Shown here piece by piece: positions 23,235-34,970 of a stretch of DNA of 64,000 bases (position 1 is its first letter; every line of letters begins with the position of its first letter). The stretch lies in contig OW203987.1 in assembly GCA_934047225.1 (NCBI GenBank), positions 1,329,501-1,393,500 of the forward strand, given 5' to 3'. The notes beneath the pieces are model-generated. The model was not told the origin of the DNA and did not search any database. It saw only the letters and a program-made list of their open reading frames with translations. The DNA comes from Ypsolopha sequella. Its lineage: Eukaryota; Arthropoda; Insecta; Lepidoptera; Ypsolophidae. The position numbers and the translations under genes were made by a program.

Positions 23235-25577
23235 AAGGGTCAGATGAACTTTCAGGATATGAGGACATCAGCTAGCAACATTGAGGCCAATGTTAAAATA
23301 CTAACAAAAAGCATTAACACATGTTACCAAAATGCCTGCCCACTAGTGACGCAATCTTCCGAAAATTCGAAATGTCACTGGTGGGGACCTGAACTCGAAC
23401 GGCTCCGGCATAAGTCCAGGCGCTTATTCAACAGAGCCATGAACACCAGAAACGAGGTAGATTGGGACGAGTACAGACAAGCCCAATCATTCTATAAAAA
23501 GCGTATCAGGATTAGGAGATGCGAATCCTGGCGCCGTTTCTGTGAGAACATCGAATCAAACAACGAAGCTGCCAGGGTACGCCAGGTCCTATCGAAAGAC
23601 CAAGATCGCAACCTAGGCTCGCTTAAGAAACAAGACAACACCTATACTAACACAGACAACGAGACCTGTGAAGTACTACTTCAGACGCACTTCCCAGGTT
23701 GCAGCATCTCAGACGAATGCAACTGAGAGGAAACAACAAGTAGAATACCAAATGAGCAGGACTGGAAAACAGCCGGGACTGTGGTCGATATTGACAAGAC
23801 CACCTGGGCCGTCAACAGCTTCCTTCCTTTTAAATCGGCAGGGCTGGATGGCATATTCCCCGCTCTTTTAAGATGGGGAATTGAGTACCTAGCAGAGCCG
23901 CTGGCAGACATCCTGAAAGCATGTCTTGCACACAGCTACATACCGTATGACTGGAGGGAAGTCAAAGTCATTTTCTTGCCCAAACCAGGTAGAAGTGATT
24001 ACACTGAAGCAAAAGCCTTCAGACCCATCAGTCTTACATCCTTTCTTCTTAAGACCCTCGAAAGGCTATGCGACAGGCATATCAGAGATGGAGCTCTAAA
24101 GAAGAAAACGTTACACCCGAACCAACACGCCTACAGTTCGGGTAAATCAACGGAGTCGGCTCTGCATAGCGTAGTGAAAAGAATCGAGAGCGCTCTAAAT
24201 ACAAAAGAATCAACGCTAGGCGCCTTTATCGATATCGAGGGTGCCTTTGACAAAACTAGATTCACAAACATCAACCATGCCCTTCTCAAGTATGATGTCG
24301 AACCAACACTACGCGGGTGGATAGACAACATGCTTAAGCTGAGAGCTGTGCAACTAAGTGTGAATGGCACTACCAGAGCTGTGGTTGCTAAAGGCTGCCC
24401 ACAAGGAGGCGTCCTATCACCGTTGCTCTGGAACATAGTGGCAGACGATCTAATCCGACGCCTCAACGAGAGGTGCTATCACACGATAGGCTATGCCGAC
24501 GACCTTGCTATTCTCATCAATGGGAAATTCGAAGGAACACTCTGCGAGTTAATGCAGCTTTCAAAGTCGTTGAAAAATGGTGCGAAGAGTACCAACTAAC
24601 AGTGAACCCGAAAAAAACCGAGTTAGTCCTGTTCACCAATAAGAGAAAACTAGCGAACATGAGAGTACCGAAACTTTTCGGCACTGAACTAACCATATCA
24701 ACTGAAGTCAAATATCCGCGGCCCTTGAGACCATCTTGGACGTACCACCGCTACACCTGTTTATACAACAGGAGGCGGCGGTTGCAGCGTTCAGACTCAG
24801 GGCGGCTGGACAGTGGAAAAGCGATGACAGGGCACCACACACGCGCATTCTTGAGTTGGCCGTGTCCCACCAACCCATGATGGACGCACCGTGTAACAGA
24901 ATACCTAAAAAGCATGTCTTTAATAGACAGTACAACGTCCAACTATTTGAGGAAACAGCAGATCACTCTAATATCCATGAGGTAAGGATATATACGGATG
25001 GATCCAAAACAAAGGTGGGTACTAGGGCCGGAGCGTACTCAGCTGAACTTAACATTCATAGGTCAACAGCCTTGGGTAAGCACAACACGATTTTCCAAGC
25101 GGAATGCGTAGGAATTATCCTGGCCACAAGCGCGGTGCTCAGAAGGGAAGTTAAAGGCCTCAACATTCGTATACTTTCTGACAGCACGGCGGTACTACGA
25201 GCCCTAAGCAAGACTATTGTTAACTCTGGGCTAATACTACAGTGTCTAAATCAACTGGAAGAGGTAAGTCGACACAATAAAGTCACCCTCCAGTGGATAA
25301 AAGGACACAGCGGATCGCTGGGCAATGACGCGGCAGATGAACTGGCAACGGAAGGTGCAAAAATGGAACCGGTAGGTGCTGAGCCACTGGTTCCCTTGCC
25401 CTTTAACCAGATACGAACCTGGCTGCGTGAGAGAACCAGCTCTCAACATGCTGAGCAATGGGCAAGTATGACAACTTGCAGACAGACGAAAGCGGTTCTA
25501 CCAACCGTGGACCGTCGCCTGACAAAGAAACTACTTCGTCTCAATAGGCTGAACCTTCACATGATGGTAGGGCTAAT
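23235..25577 (+). pseudogene. LINE ORF2 pseudogene (5' part): reverse transcriptase plus RNase H
   Basis: A non-LTR retrotransposon polyprotein that copies its own RNA at the target. The visible part starts after the endonuclease, in the linker. Reverse transcriptase motifs follow in order: GLDGIFPALL, RPISLTSFLLKTLERL, GAFDKT, GCPQGGVLSPLLW and the catalytic YADDLAIL near 24487. An RNase H domain follows (IYTDGSKT, FQAECVGI, SDSTAVL, WIKGHSGSLGNDAADELA). Reverse transcriptase plus RNase H places it in the I superfamily (I/LOA-like; the clade is my inference). Damage seen: 5' truncation, an in-frame TGA at 23724-23726, a frameshift near 24540-24557, and an internal deletion near 24716 that removes part of the segment between the two domains. 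At 25577 it is interrupted by a DNA transposon, and its end is at 29973-30206. Confidence 0.9.
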
Positions 25578-25885
25578 GAGGAAGAGTCACGATTTTTGTT
25601 AAGTATGTAGATCGATGACAGTAAAAAAAACATGACTTATGGTGAAAAAAATATCCAAATCGGACAAGAAATGTCGAAAGTACAGCAATTTTACTGTAGC
25701 AGTTCAAATAACGCCCGCCAGTACCAGCCGCGAGCGCGTGACGTCATCCCACACATACCCGGGGCGCGACCCCGCACGCGCTCTTCAGTTCTGTAGGTGT
25801 ACTCTGTTTCCCGCGCAGTTCTTGAGCTGTGCTTGTCACGGTCGCTTTGTTATAGATTTATTGTTGTGTATCAATATCCTTAAAA

Positions 25886-27892
25886 ATGTCTTACAAATAT
25901 TGTGTCGTGCCAAAGTGCAAGAGTACAAGTAGTAGTACGCCCGACAAACTATTTTTTCATGTTCCAACAGACAAAAAAGCTAGAAAAAAGTGGTGTAGTG
26001 TTATGAAGAGAGATCCTTTATCAAGCAAAAGTACTCATTACTGTTGCGAAGATCATTTCGACGTAAGTACCTTTCCTACGTTATACCTTATACTTGACGT
26101 ATACCTATTTCCTCGTATTATTGAGTAAATGTCACCTATTTTATCGATCAATGGAATCAAAAACCTTAAAACTTAATCCTTTTATGTCATATTGTCTCAA
26201 CCTTAACACAATCGTATGAGGTAATAACAATAAACAATAATCAACGTAGGTATGATATTTGTAGTCCGGGAGACTACCGCATTTTTATCTACGATAATGA
26301 ATACCTATCAACAATAGGTAATGATTCGAATTTTAATTTCTTTGCTGTAGGACCTATTTTTTGGATCTGCTTTTCTCAGTAAGTAAAGTATTATTTAAAA
26401 ATAAAATAAAGAATCTTTAATCTGTTTTTACTTTTTACAGGTCGAAAATGACATGGAAAATTATATAAGGTACCGATTGATGGGTGGTCAACTAAGACTA
26501 AAAAAAGGAGTTCTGCCGCATAAATTTGACTGCCAAAGAAAGGATAACGCCGTTGTAGAACGGACTGGATATAAAAAAAGACAGCAGATTGAGTACTTTG
26601 AAAGAGTGCTTAATCCGGAAGTTGGTCATGAAAACCTAATAACACAAGAAGAGTTCGTGGCGTGTGAAACGATTGATTTTAATTCAAATGATACAGAGGC
26701 TATAAACCCGCTTGAAGAAGATAATGCGGCAAATCTACACAATGATCCTAAATATAAATCACTCGCAGTGCAAGTTAATATAAAGCCAAAAGTTCGAAGC
26801 AAGGGCATTAATACTGACGCCGGTTTTGACCGGGTTGAAGAGTTTGCTCTTAAAATAAAAACGGTGAAACCAAAAGAACATCGTCGGGATCATCATCGGG
26901 AACCAATGCATGATAGCTTCACATCTTACTCTAATACCTCATCAGTTTCTGCGAGCCTAAGTGGATTCAGTGTAAATACTGACGCCTGTGAAATGAAACG
27001 ACAAGTAGATACTGAGTTATTTAAGGAACACATGCAAAAAGGAACTTTAATGTCTATATCTAGAGAACCTAAGCTTTTTCTCGGATTACCATCGCAAGTG
27101 TATTTCTGTTTAGAATATTTGAGTGAATCTACTGAGAGACCTCTGATGGATGTATTATTGAGCTTGAAAAAACTGAGATGGCGTGAACCGAATTCCGTGC
27201 TTGCTGTTCAATTTGGAGTTTCGGAATCTACAGTCGCCAGACATTTCAAAGAAACAATACCTAAGGTTGCTCAATGCATGGAAAAACTGATTTTTATTCC
27301 TCCTCGCGACGATATTCGCTCAAATCTTCCGATACCTTTTAGGAGGCGTTATTCAACAGTCGTCAGCATCATAGATTGTTTAGAAATTCAAATCGAGAAA
27401 CCTAGCTCAGCAGTACATCAGGCGCTGACGTGGTCACAATATAAAAATGCGAATACTATAAAATATCTAATATCGATAACACCTAATGGACTTATAAACT
27501 TCATATCCGAAGGTTATGGAGGAAGGACATCGGACGCCCTTATCTTTGAAGACTGCGGTTTTCTTCAGATGTTATCCCCCGGTGACGTAGTGATGGCTGA
27601 TAGGGGATTTAAGAATATAGCTCATTTACTTGAACGTCAAGGTTGCAAACTTTTAAGGCCTCCTAGCGTTGATTCGGGATCAAAACTAAGTAAAGAAGAA
27701 GTTTTAGAAACTAAAAGAATAGCGGCCCTTCGAGTACACGTCGAGAGAAGTATAGGGCGTTTAAGGGAGTTTGAAATGATTGCACCTCATGCATGTGTTG
27801 ACATTGATTATGTTAGAATATTAGACTATGTTGTGACATCTGCTTGTGGAGTAGTTAATCTTCAAGAATGCTTATTTAGAAACCAAGTTTAA
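25886..27892 (+). CDS. THAP-domain DDE transposase of ISL2EU element 1 (intact)
   Basis: Predicted to bind the element ends and cut and join DNA in the nucleus. There are two exons, 25886-26062 and 26441-27892, joined in phase 0 across a GTAAGT...TTTTTACAG intron, giving 542 aa. The THAP zinc finger at the N-terminus has C6 and C11, W36 and the CCEDHF ligands, and continues after the intron to a PHKF motif near residue 87. A helix-turn-helix (HTH_Tnp_4-like; VQFGVSESTVARHF) precedes a DDE_Tnp_4 catalytic domain, with acidic residues near D371 (SIIDCLE), D446 (MADRGF) and E494 (RVHVERSIG). No stops or frameshifts are seen. An AATAAA lies directly after the stop. It faces the nuclease gene tail-to-tail. 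Confidence 0.88.
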
Positions 27893-27943
27893 AATAAAAC
27901 AATATTTATATCTTAAGCCATCTGTTTATTTTTATACCTTAAC

Positions 27944-29670
27944 CTAAGTTTTGACCAATTTAGGAAAGACTGAGTGTTTCCAAAAACTTGTTGACTTTTC
28001 CAAAAGATCTTTGCAGTAAATTTCATCAAAATCTTCTTCAAAGATTTCTACTTCTTTGTTAGCTTCAAAATTCTTATCAGCAACACAAAAAAGCCCTTTA
28101 GTTTTGTTGCAAAAAAAACATTTGCAGCTGGATTTGACCTTTTGATTTGTTTGTGAGACGATTATTTTTAATAAAGCTTTCTTTGCCTTGTGTGGTCATG
28201 GGACATTTTATTTCTATGACATATTCTTGTGTTAAGCCACCAGGAGATGCACCTAAAATAGGCCAATCACTTTTCAAAAACAGCCCACCATTTTCGATTA
28301 CAAATTTTCTCAATTTTGCTACTTTTGCCCTAACATCAGGTTCCAGTACTTTGCCTCTTCGCATTGCAGGAGTTTCTGGTATGGTTGCACCGAATATTTG
28401 CTCAACTAATGAACCATCAGGGGTTTTGCAATGGGCGGCGTCGTGTATTTTTGACGCGGTTATTCTGCAATATCGCATCTCATGCCATAAAGGAGACTGA
28501 GCTTGAGATAGAGTTTCTTGTTCTATTTTTGAACACTTTTCTGGTGTTTGTTTTGTTGTACAATAATCGATGAAGCCTTGTGCACTGTTCGTGTCGTTAC
28601 CTTCTTTTTTATAATCATTTATCAAGTTATGCAATGATAATTTCGTAAGTTCATTCTGTGTAACGTAACTTGTTAACTGAATCCTAATAGAATTTAACTG
28701 TATATTGTGCACCAGTTTGTTAAAAAATTGTTCACTTCTTACATTAGCGTTATCGTCAATATCTCCAGCGCTGGAACCGATATCTTTGGCTTTTATAAAT
28801 TTCAAGGTTGTGCCCACTGTGGCCAGTTTTGGTTTGGCCCAATAACATTTTTTTTCAGTTGGAGAAGGCTCTTCACTGCGTCTGTGTATCCACATAAGAA
28901 ATGCTACACTATGTTTGCAACCTCCTTTTTGTGCAGCACAATCATGACAAGTAACATCAATAATAGTTTTATCATTTTCTTCACATTTGAGAGTGCAGCT
29001 ATAACCTTTAGTTTTTACTTTATGCTCCGGTGTTATTCTTGCCTTTACTGTGCACACATTTCCATTTCTTTGGACTTGGACATACCCTACGGCATCGTCG
29101 CCATATGACTCTCGTACAGACCTGTAATAATCATACAGCATTAAATACCTACATCACATTACCTGATGCGGTTGCACCATTTAAGTGCATCGAAACAAAA
29201 AACATGGTAGGTATCCGCTAATGTTAGTTAATCTACGGCGCGCTCCCGGTCTATAATGTTTAGGTGAACTTGAAACCGGCACTTACTAAATCGCAATGAA
29301 TCATGCCTGCAGTTGCCTGCTTACAAAAACATCAACTCGAACTCCGTAGGAAGAAATAATGTAGGTACTTGACTTGACTAACGTTTTTATGATGGAGTGT
29401 GTTATGCTGTCCATGTACCTTTTTACCCAGGTTATTTTATTATTTTCACATTACCTACCGCAACAGCCATGGGAAAAAGTACCTAGGCCTAAACTCACTA
29501 ACTAACACATTAAATTTGGTAGGTACTTACCGTTGAAGCTTCCAACCTCGGATTTCAGCGCTGGTATACTTCACATGATTGTTTAAGTATTCAAAAACCA
29601 TGAAAGAATCCACTTTAGGTAGATTATCTGACTGTCCTTTTTCGAATCCATCTTCCAATTTGTTGCTCAT
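27944..29670 (-). pseudogene. SWIM / YqaJ-type nuclease gene of ISL2EU element 1, frameshifted
   Basis: Two exons on the minus strand: 29670-29531 (start MSNKLEDGF) and from 29121 leftward, joined in phase across a GTAAGT...TTACAG intron. The middle holds a SWIM zinc finger (CHDCAAQKGGCKHSVAFLMW). The C-terminal half is a YqaJ-type (lambda exonuclease-like) domain with RITASKIHDAA and EIKCP motifs. Two lesions are seen. An extra T in a run of eight (near 28117) shifts the frame and stops it at 28098; one base fewer would restore reading to a stop at 27944. The expected Asp of the GASPDG motif is Gly (GASPGG), where ISL2EU element 2 has Asp. The protein is probably inactive. Such companions accompany ISL2EU transposases; their role in transposition is not established to my knowledge. 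Confidence 0.82.
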
Positions 29671-29972
29671 TATTACAGAACACCGAAACAATAAACCGAT
29701 AATGCATAAAACTCGAAAAAAAACCGAGTGTTCGCTACTAATCACGAATGTGCGTACTGGACGACTGCGATCGCGCGGGGTCTGTGTGTGATGACGACAT
29801 CGGTATCCACGGGCGGGAGGCGCGCGTTTTAAAATCAAGCCCGATAAAATATTAAATAACTTTGCCATTTATGGACGGATTTCAAAAAATCAAAAAGTAG
29901 TGTACTCAGAAAATCATAACACATGCAATGTAATAGTCAAAATTGGATTCTCCCGTTATGTGACTTATCCTC

Positions 29973-30206
29973 ATTACGGGACATAGTAACCTCAACAGAC
30001 ATTTCTATAATATAGGTCTGACGGACAGTCCTCTATGCAGAGCTTGTATGGAGACCGAAGAAACGCCGACCCACGTGACGATAGACTGCGTAGGCGTCAG
30101 CACACAACGGGCTAAGATCCTCGGTGAACCGGGGACGCTTCGCCAATCCTGTGGCGACCTAGGCCGCCTCTTGGGATTCTGGCGAGAGCTGGGCTGGCTG
30201 GAATAG
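29973..30206 (+). pseudogene. LINE ORF2 pseudogene (3' part), continuation after the inserted transposon
   Basis: Continues the frame of 23235-25577: TGHSNLNRHFYNIGLTDSP, then a CxxC...H...C zinc-knuckle-like motif (CRACMETEETPTHVTIDC) typical of the C-terminus of RNase H-bearing LINEs. The stop is at 30204-30206. A short 3' untranslated part follows and the copy ends in an (AAG)n tract at about 30271-30293. The frame arithmetic across the insertion is exact when one AT is kept. Confidence 0.88.
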
Positions 30207-30294
30207 CCAGCTCCACACTTTCCACGCACAAAGGTCCAAGTAAGAGACTAGGTGCGGAAACCGAGCCCACCAAGAAGAAGAAGAAGAAGAAGGG

Positions 30295-31732
30295 TCATGC
30301 TCGAATGTCAGTCGTAATGTAATCTCTATAAAAATCCAGAAGAAAAGCATGAATCGTGAAATAAAAAGCTGGGACTGCCCATGGATTCGGCCATGGGACT
30401 GCCGATTGCGTCACGCATGACTCTTATCAAAGCACGCTGGAAGCGTAGTTTGTGGACTACTTGGTAGATGGCGCGTGCTTTCGTTTCGTTCGGTGTTCGC
30501 TCTCATGACCGGCTGCGACATTACTTATTTATTTTAATATCTGTGTCCATGTTATTCTAAAAGTGAAACTAGTTACGAATAAATCTAACAAAAAATATAG
30601 TATAAATTTATTTCATGTACGTGGTTAAGGCCGATTCTGACCATCTCATTTTTGTTTTGATTAAAGCACCGTGTTTAATTAATACTTTTTTCGTATTTTA
30701 TTTATTAAAACATTTTTATTTATTTCGTCTTAGCCTACGACATGCTGAAACACAGGATGCGTGAATCGAAGTTTGAGAAATAAATAAATAAATAAATAAT
30801 AAAATAATAAAATAAATATCCACAACAGGGGCAAAACGGGATATTTCTCTAATAAAAATCTTACGTTTTAAGTCACACAGGCGCTTTTAGGAAGTAGACC
30901 GAACTTATCCCGCTATGGTCCGGTCTTTACCTGGTATTTTGATTACAAAACCTAATCTTCACAGAGGTATAACTTGGCAACCGCTTTAGTAAAAGAAACT
31001 ACAAAAATACTGAATGACAGCAAATTTATTCCTAAGTAACGAAAGCTCAATTACATTTGAAAATATTATATAGGAAATGAAGGAAAAAACATTTGCTGCA
31101 ACCTCTTCAACTAACCGAAAAACAGTCCGACCTTACCCCAACATACCTTATATTATTATTAATTATTTTTTTCTTCTCTTTATGGCCAAGCTGCACATCG
31201 CTCTATAAAAGTAAAATACCAAATTTAGTAGGATTCAGTGAGGTTCCTGAGCCGCTGCTGGGTTCACTGTGCGAAACGTGGACAAGGAACGGAGCCTTAT
31301 CGATGGCGGAATACTTCTGCCAACCAAAATTTTTCGGAATTTTTGGAGTGGGTACATTAACCTCCTCATTTACATTCGTCATGGTATAATACGGCATGAT
31401 ATTCGTAATATTTCTTTTACGGTCTTGGTGAAGTTCTTGTTGAAGTCTTGGATCTTCCGTATTTGAAGAAACTGAACTTGGAAGAGTTACCGTAACTATA
31501 GTTTAATATATAGTTTAACTATAGTTTAATATATTGAGGGGAACCACCAATGTTTGGAGGGTCCGGGGGCTTCTTACTGTTATTATCGATGTTTTGAGAA
31601 AAGAAATTTATTATGCAATTTACCAATATATATAAACGAGCACAAGGGCAAATATAAACAAAAAAGCACTTATAGAGCGCAAAAAAGTGAATAACTTTCA
31701 GGATTTTGGGTGGCTCACTAAAAAAAAAGCTT
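30295..31732. other. Intergenic between nested LINE and ISL2EU element 2
   Basis: Contains a short perfect hairpin near 30371-30403 (gggactgcccatgg / ccatgggactgcc) and A/T-rich runs. No gene recognised. Confidence 0.35.
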
Positions 31733-31895
31733 CACATTTCTCGGAAGCGTATCAAAACACTTTCGTGCAACTGTCATTGTCAGGTAACATTTTGTATACC
31801 CTCAGTTACACTTGTGTCGATTTTTGAACGCTTTAGGGTAAAATTCGCATCACTCCGAGTTATAATCACTTGTTTTGAAACGAAACCTAGGTCCT
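31733..31895. repeat. Solo end-fragment related to the ISL2EU element 2 arms
   Basis: The sequence (cggaagcgtatcaaaacact, aacattttgtataccctcag, aaattcgcatcactccgag) is a diverged direct copy of part of the arm at 32364-32480. A further fragment of the same kind lies at 37160-37210. These stray ends suggest older copies or MITE derivatives of the same family clustered here. Confidence 0.55.
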
Positions 31896-32592
31896 AGAGA
31901 TGTTTTACTAGGCTACGTTTCAAAACGTGTGATCTTCGTGCGAAATTTCACTCGATTTTAAGAAAAAGACAGAGCTACGTACTAGAAAAAGAAAGAAAGA
32001 TTTGGTTTTGAAACGCTTGCGAGTGATTCCCGTGAGAAAAGCGTTTTGGAACGGTCTGGAGTAACACATGTCAGGTAAATACATAACCTCAAATCAAAAT
32101 AAATAAATAAATTGAAGTACCTAATAAAGAAGGAATTGAACCGATACCTATTGCTCTTAATATGGATAGCATTGCAACCTTTGCATTTGCAAGCCATAAT
32201 CCTGTCGGAGCAGTTTCGAAAAATTTTCACCGTATTCGTATGAAAATGTTAAATTCTATTTTCAAAATTCGTCCGAATCCCGAGAAAACTTCGAAATGAC
32301 AACTGTCAGGAGAATTTTATCGGTGCCCAGACAGAGTTAGAAATCTTGTCAGTGCGATATTTACATTTCTCGAAAGCGTTTCAAAACACTTAGTGCAACT
32401 GTCAGGTAACAGTTCGTTTACCCTCGGTTTCACTCGGGTCGGTTTTTGAACGATGCAGGGTAAAATACGCTTGTAAAGTGTGACATCACTCACGCATCGC
32501 GGTCCATCTGTCAAAATTGATGCCATTTCTCTATACAAATAGCAGGATTGTTTCGTTGCAGACTATTCAAACTAAGCGCATTTTATACAATA

Positions 32593-34056
32593 ATGACTCG
32601 TAAAAGTGTACTAAAATTTCACACCATAGCATCTTTTTTCGAAGGGGAGCAAAAATTGATCGAAAAAGGTGAAAATGCTTATAATAGCAGCCATGTAAAA
32701 AGTGGTCTGTTTGACCAACAACTTGGATACATACAAGGGAAAGTTCATGCTAGCATGAAGAATAAAGATTATGATGTGAATGCAAGTATATATTATCTTT
32801 ATTTAATACTTTACTTAACAAATAATTGCTTAAAATAACCCAAAGACAATATAATAACTCCGTAAATAACCTTCAAATGTGGTCATACATAGTAAGAGCT
32901 AAGCAATTCTTTTGGTCCTCCATGCTCTTCAGTTTCTTGACTGATATTAAAGTTCCCTGTACGTTTTTTTTTTCAGATACATTTTGATGATAAAGGTTCA
33001 ATAAAACAAGCAACATGCAATTGTCCACGAGGTCAAGTGCGCTGTCATCACATGGCAGCTTTGCTTTTGTACTGTTTGTATAATGTGTCCGTGACTGATG
33101 TTTCATGTTCTTGGTCAGCTCGTAAACCAATGCAAAATGAGGAGGTAGTAAAGACTGTAGAGGAACTTTATCCACCAAAAAGAGAATATAGTGCTACATT
33201 ACCACTCAATGATGCGAAGAGGACAAAACTGTACGATTCTCTTACAACAACTGCAGCCCTGGTTGGTTTTTCTTGGATGTTATCCCCAGAGCCGGAGTAC
33301 TCAGTTGAAAGAACTCTGGAATCATTTATTTTTTCAACTGAATTTGAAAACAGTCCAGACAAAAAACAAGCCTTATTGACATTTTGTCTCTTAACTGAAG
33401 ATAAAATTAAAAATATCAGTCGGACTACTGTTGGCCAATCAAAAAACCCTCACTGGCTCATCCAAAGAAAGCACAGGTTAACTGCTAGTAACTTTGGAAT
33501 AATTTTAAAAGCTTGCCAAAACGATAAATATTCCAAATCCCTGTTTAAAACAATAAGTGGTTGTTATTCACTGGATGGAGTCAAAGCCATCAATTGGGGA
33601 AAGGAAAATGAAGCTGCTGCCATTAAGGAGTTCGAAGAAGCTATGGGTTCTAAAGTTACTCAATGTGGGCTTATTCTACATGAAAATGGACTGCTTGGTG
33701 CCAGTCCAGATGGAGAGATCATTGATGAAGGCAGTTTAGTTGAAGTGAAATGTCCGTATAAGTACAGAAATGTAGACAACCTGGAGGATGTCTTAAAAAC
33801 TGATAAAACATATTTCCTATCCTACAATACCGAAACTGGACTTTTTTTACCTCGACAAGAACATAATTATTATCACCAGATCCAAGGACAACTACACATA
33901 GCAAAGAAAAGCATGTGTAATTTTATTGTGTGGACCCCACATACTTTAATCGCTGTACAGATACATAAAGATGATGCATGGGCTTCCAATTTATGCATAC
34001 TAACCAACTTTTATGTTGAGAAATACATTCCATATTTATTGTATAAAGCCAAATAA
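32593..34056 (+). CDS. SWIM / YqaJ-type nuclease-like protein of ISL2EU element 2 (intact)
   Basis: Start ATG at 32593. The first exon runs to about 32775 and the second from 32977 to 34056, after a strong TTTTTTTTTCAG acceptor; the donor (GAT|GTGAAT) is the less certain side. The total is about 420 aa. The N-terminal half contains a SWIM zinc finger (CNCPRGQVRCHHMAALLLYC). The C-terminal half is YqaJ-like: HRLTASNFGIILKAC, INWGKENEAAAIKEFEEAMG, LGASPDGEIIDEG, LVEVKCPYKY and YYHQIQGQLHIA. The Asp, Glu and Lys of the PD-(D/E)xK core and the trailing Gln are all present. No stops are seen. It is the intact partner of a transposase that carries a stop codon. Confidence 0.82.
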
Positions 34057-34139
34057 AGTAATTTACTATGTGATATATATATATATATAGTGATGTGGTA
34101 GCATGGCTGACCTAGGAAAGTCAAAACATGATGGCTGTG

Positions 34140-34540
34140 TTATTTATTTCGGCAGAAGCAATTAGGGGTGAACTAAGAAAACACACTCCGACCCGTACAC
34201 AACAAAACATGGGCAGAACGAAATGACTGCCAACTGTCAAGACGCCGCAGTCAAATGGTGAAGTATCATAACTGGGCACTACAATCTAAACAAACAACTC
34301 TTCACCACTGGTGGCACCGATAGCCCTCTATGCAGAGAGTGCCTTCTAGAGGACAAGACAGTGGAACATGTGCTACTCTACTGCTCTGCAACCAAAGATA
34401 TGAGATGAAAAGCAGGGATCGCAACGAGCTTCAACTTCCCTTCACTGGACCAGTTTTTCTGTCAGCATGCTGAAGGTGTTCGACTCTATCTTAAGGAGCT
34501 GTCCTGGCTGGGCTCTGACTGACCGGGTAAAGAGCACAAT
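34140..34540 (+). pseudogene. LINE 3' fragment inside ISL2EU element 2
   Basis: Across stops and a frame change, the + strand reads TGHYNLNKQLFTTGGTDSPL, then C-EC----TVEHVLLYC, then LYLKELSWLGSD before a stop. This is the C-terminal zinc-knuckle region of an RNase H-bearing LINE, related to but distinct from the copy at 29973-30206. Its last about 65 bp are also found in reverse at 41545-41610, so this family has at least two 3' ends in the window. Confidence 0.65.
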
Positions 34541-34970
34541 ATTCATGGTTGCGGAGAATCAGTGCAGGACTCATCGCCCCCGCTACGAATTTAGAATTAT
34601 TTACTTTACCTGATCTAAATAATATGTCTTCACGCAGTGATCTGTTTATTTCTTTCAATAAATATGAAAATCTAGCATCTGAACGTTTTTATTTAACAAT
34701 ACATAGACTAGGTTTCTATCTGTTACGAAGCTGACAAACTTCTTACTTAAATAACATACTCAAATGCATATTATTATTCAGTTTATTAATAAAACATACC
34801 TTTTTGATCAAAACATAGATTTATTTAAATTATTGTGTATTTGCTCAAAATTAATTATGTATTTTATTTTAACACATTTATTTTGAGCAACTACACTCAT
34901 ATTAACAATATTCTTATAGTTACAATACATTACATTCTATTTTAGTAACACTTATGTATTTTTAAACTAA

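Larger units (their letters stand above)
25578..29972. mobile_element. ISL2EU-type DNA transposon 1, 4395 bp, nested in the LINE
   Basis: The ends are short inverted repeats: GAGGAAGAGTCAC at the left and, read inward from the right, GAGGATAAGTCAC. They are flanked by the dinucleotide AT on both sides (25576-25577 and 29973-29974). Taking out the element and one AT rejoins the LINE reading frame exactly across the gap. The element holds two convergent genes, a THAP/DDE transposase (+) and a SWIM/YqaJ nuclease-like gene (-), whose stops are about 50 bp apart. This two-gene layout is the known signature of the ISL2EU (IS4EU) group of eukaryotic transposons. Confidence 0.85.

Noticed and set aside
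28147..29108. Plus-strand frames opposite the YqaJ gene
   Set aside because: They are the complement of the minus-strand nuclease gene and have no features of their own.
31982..32538. Minus-strand frames in the ISL2EU-2 left arm
   Set aside because: The arm is a non-coding inverted repeat; frames are not conserved in the right arm.
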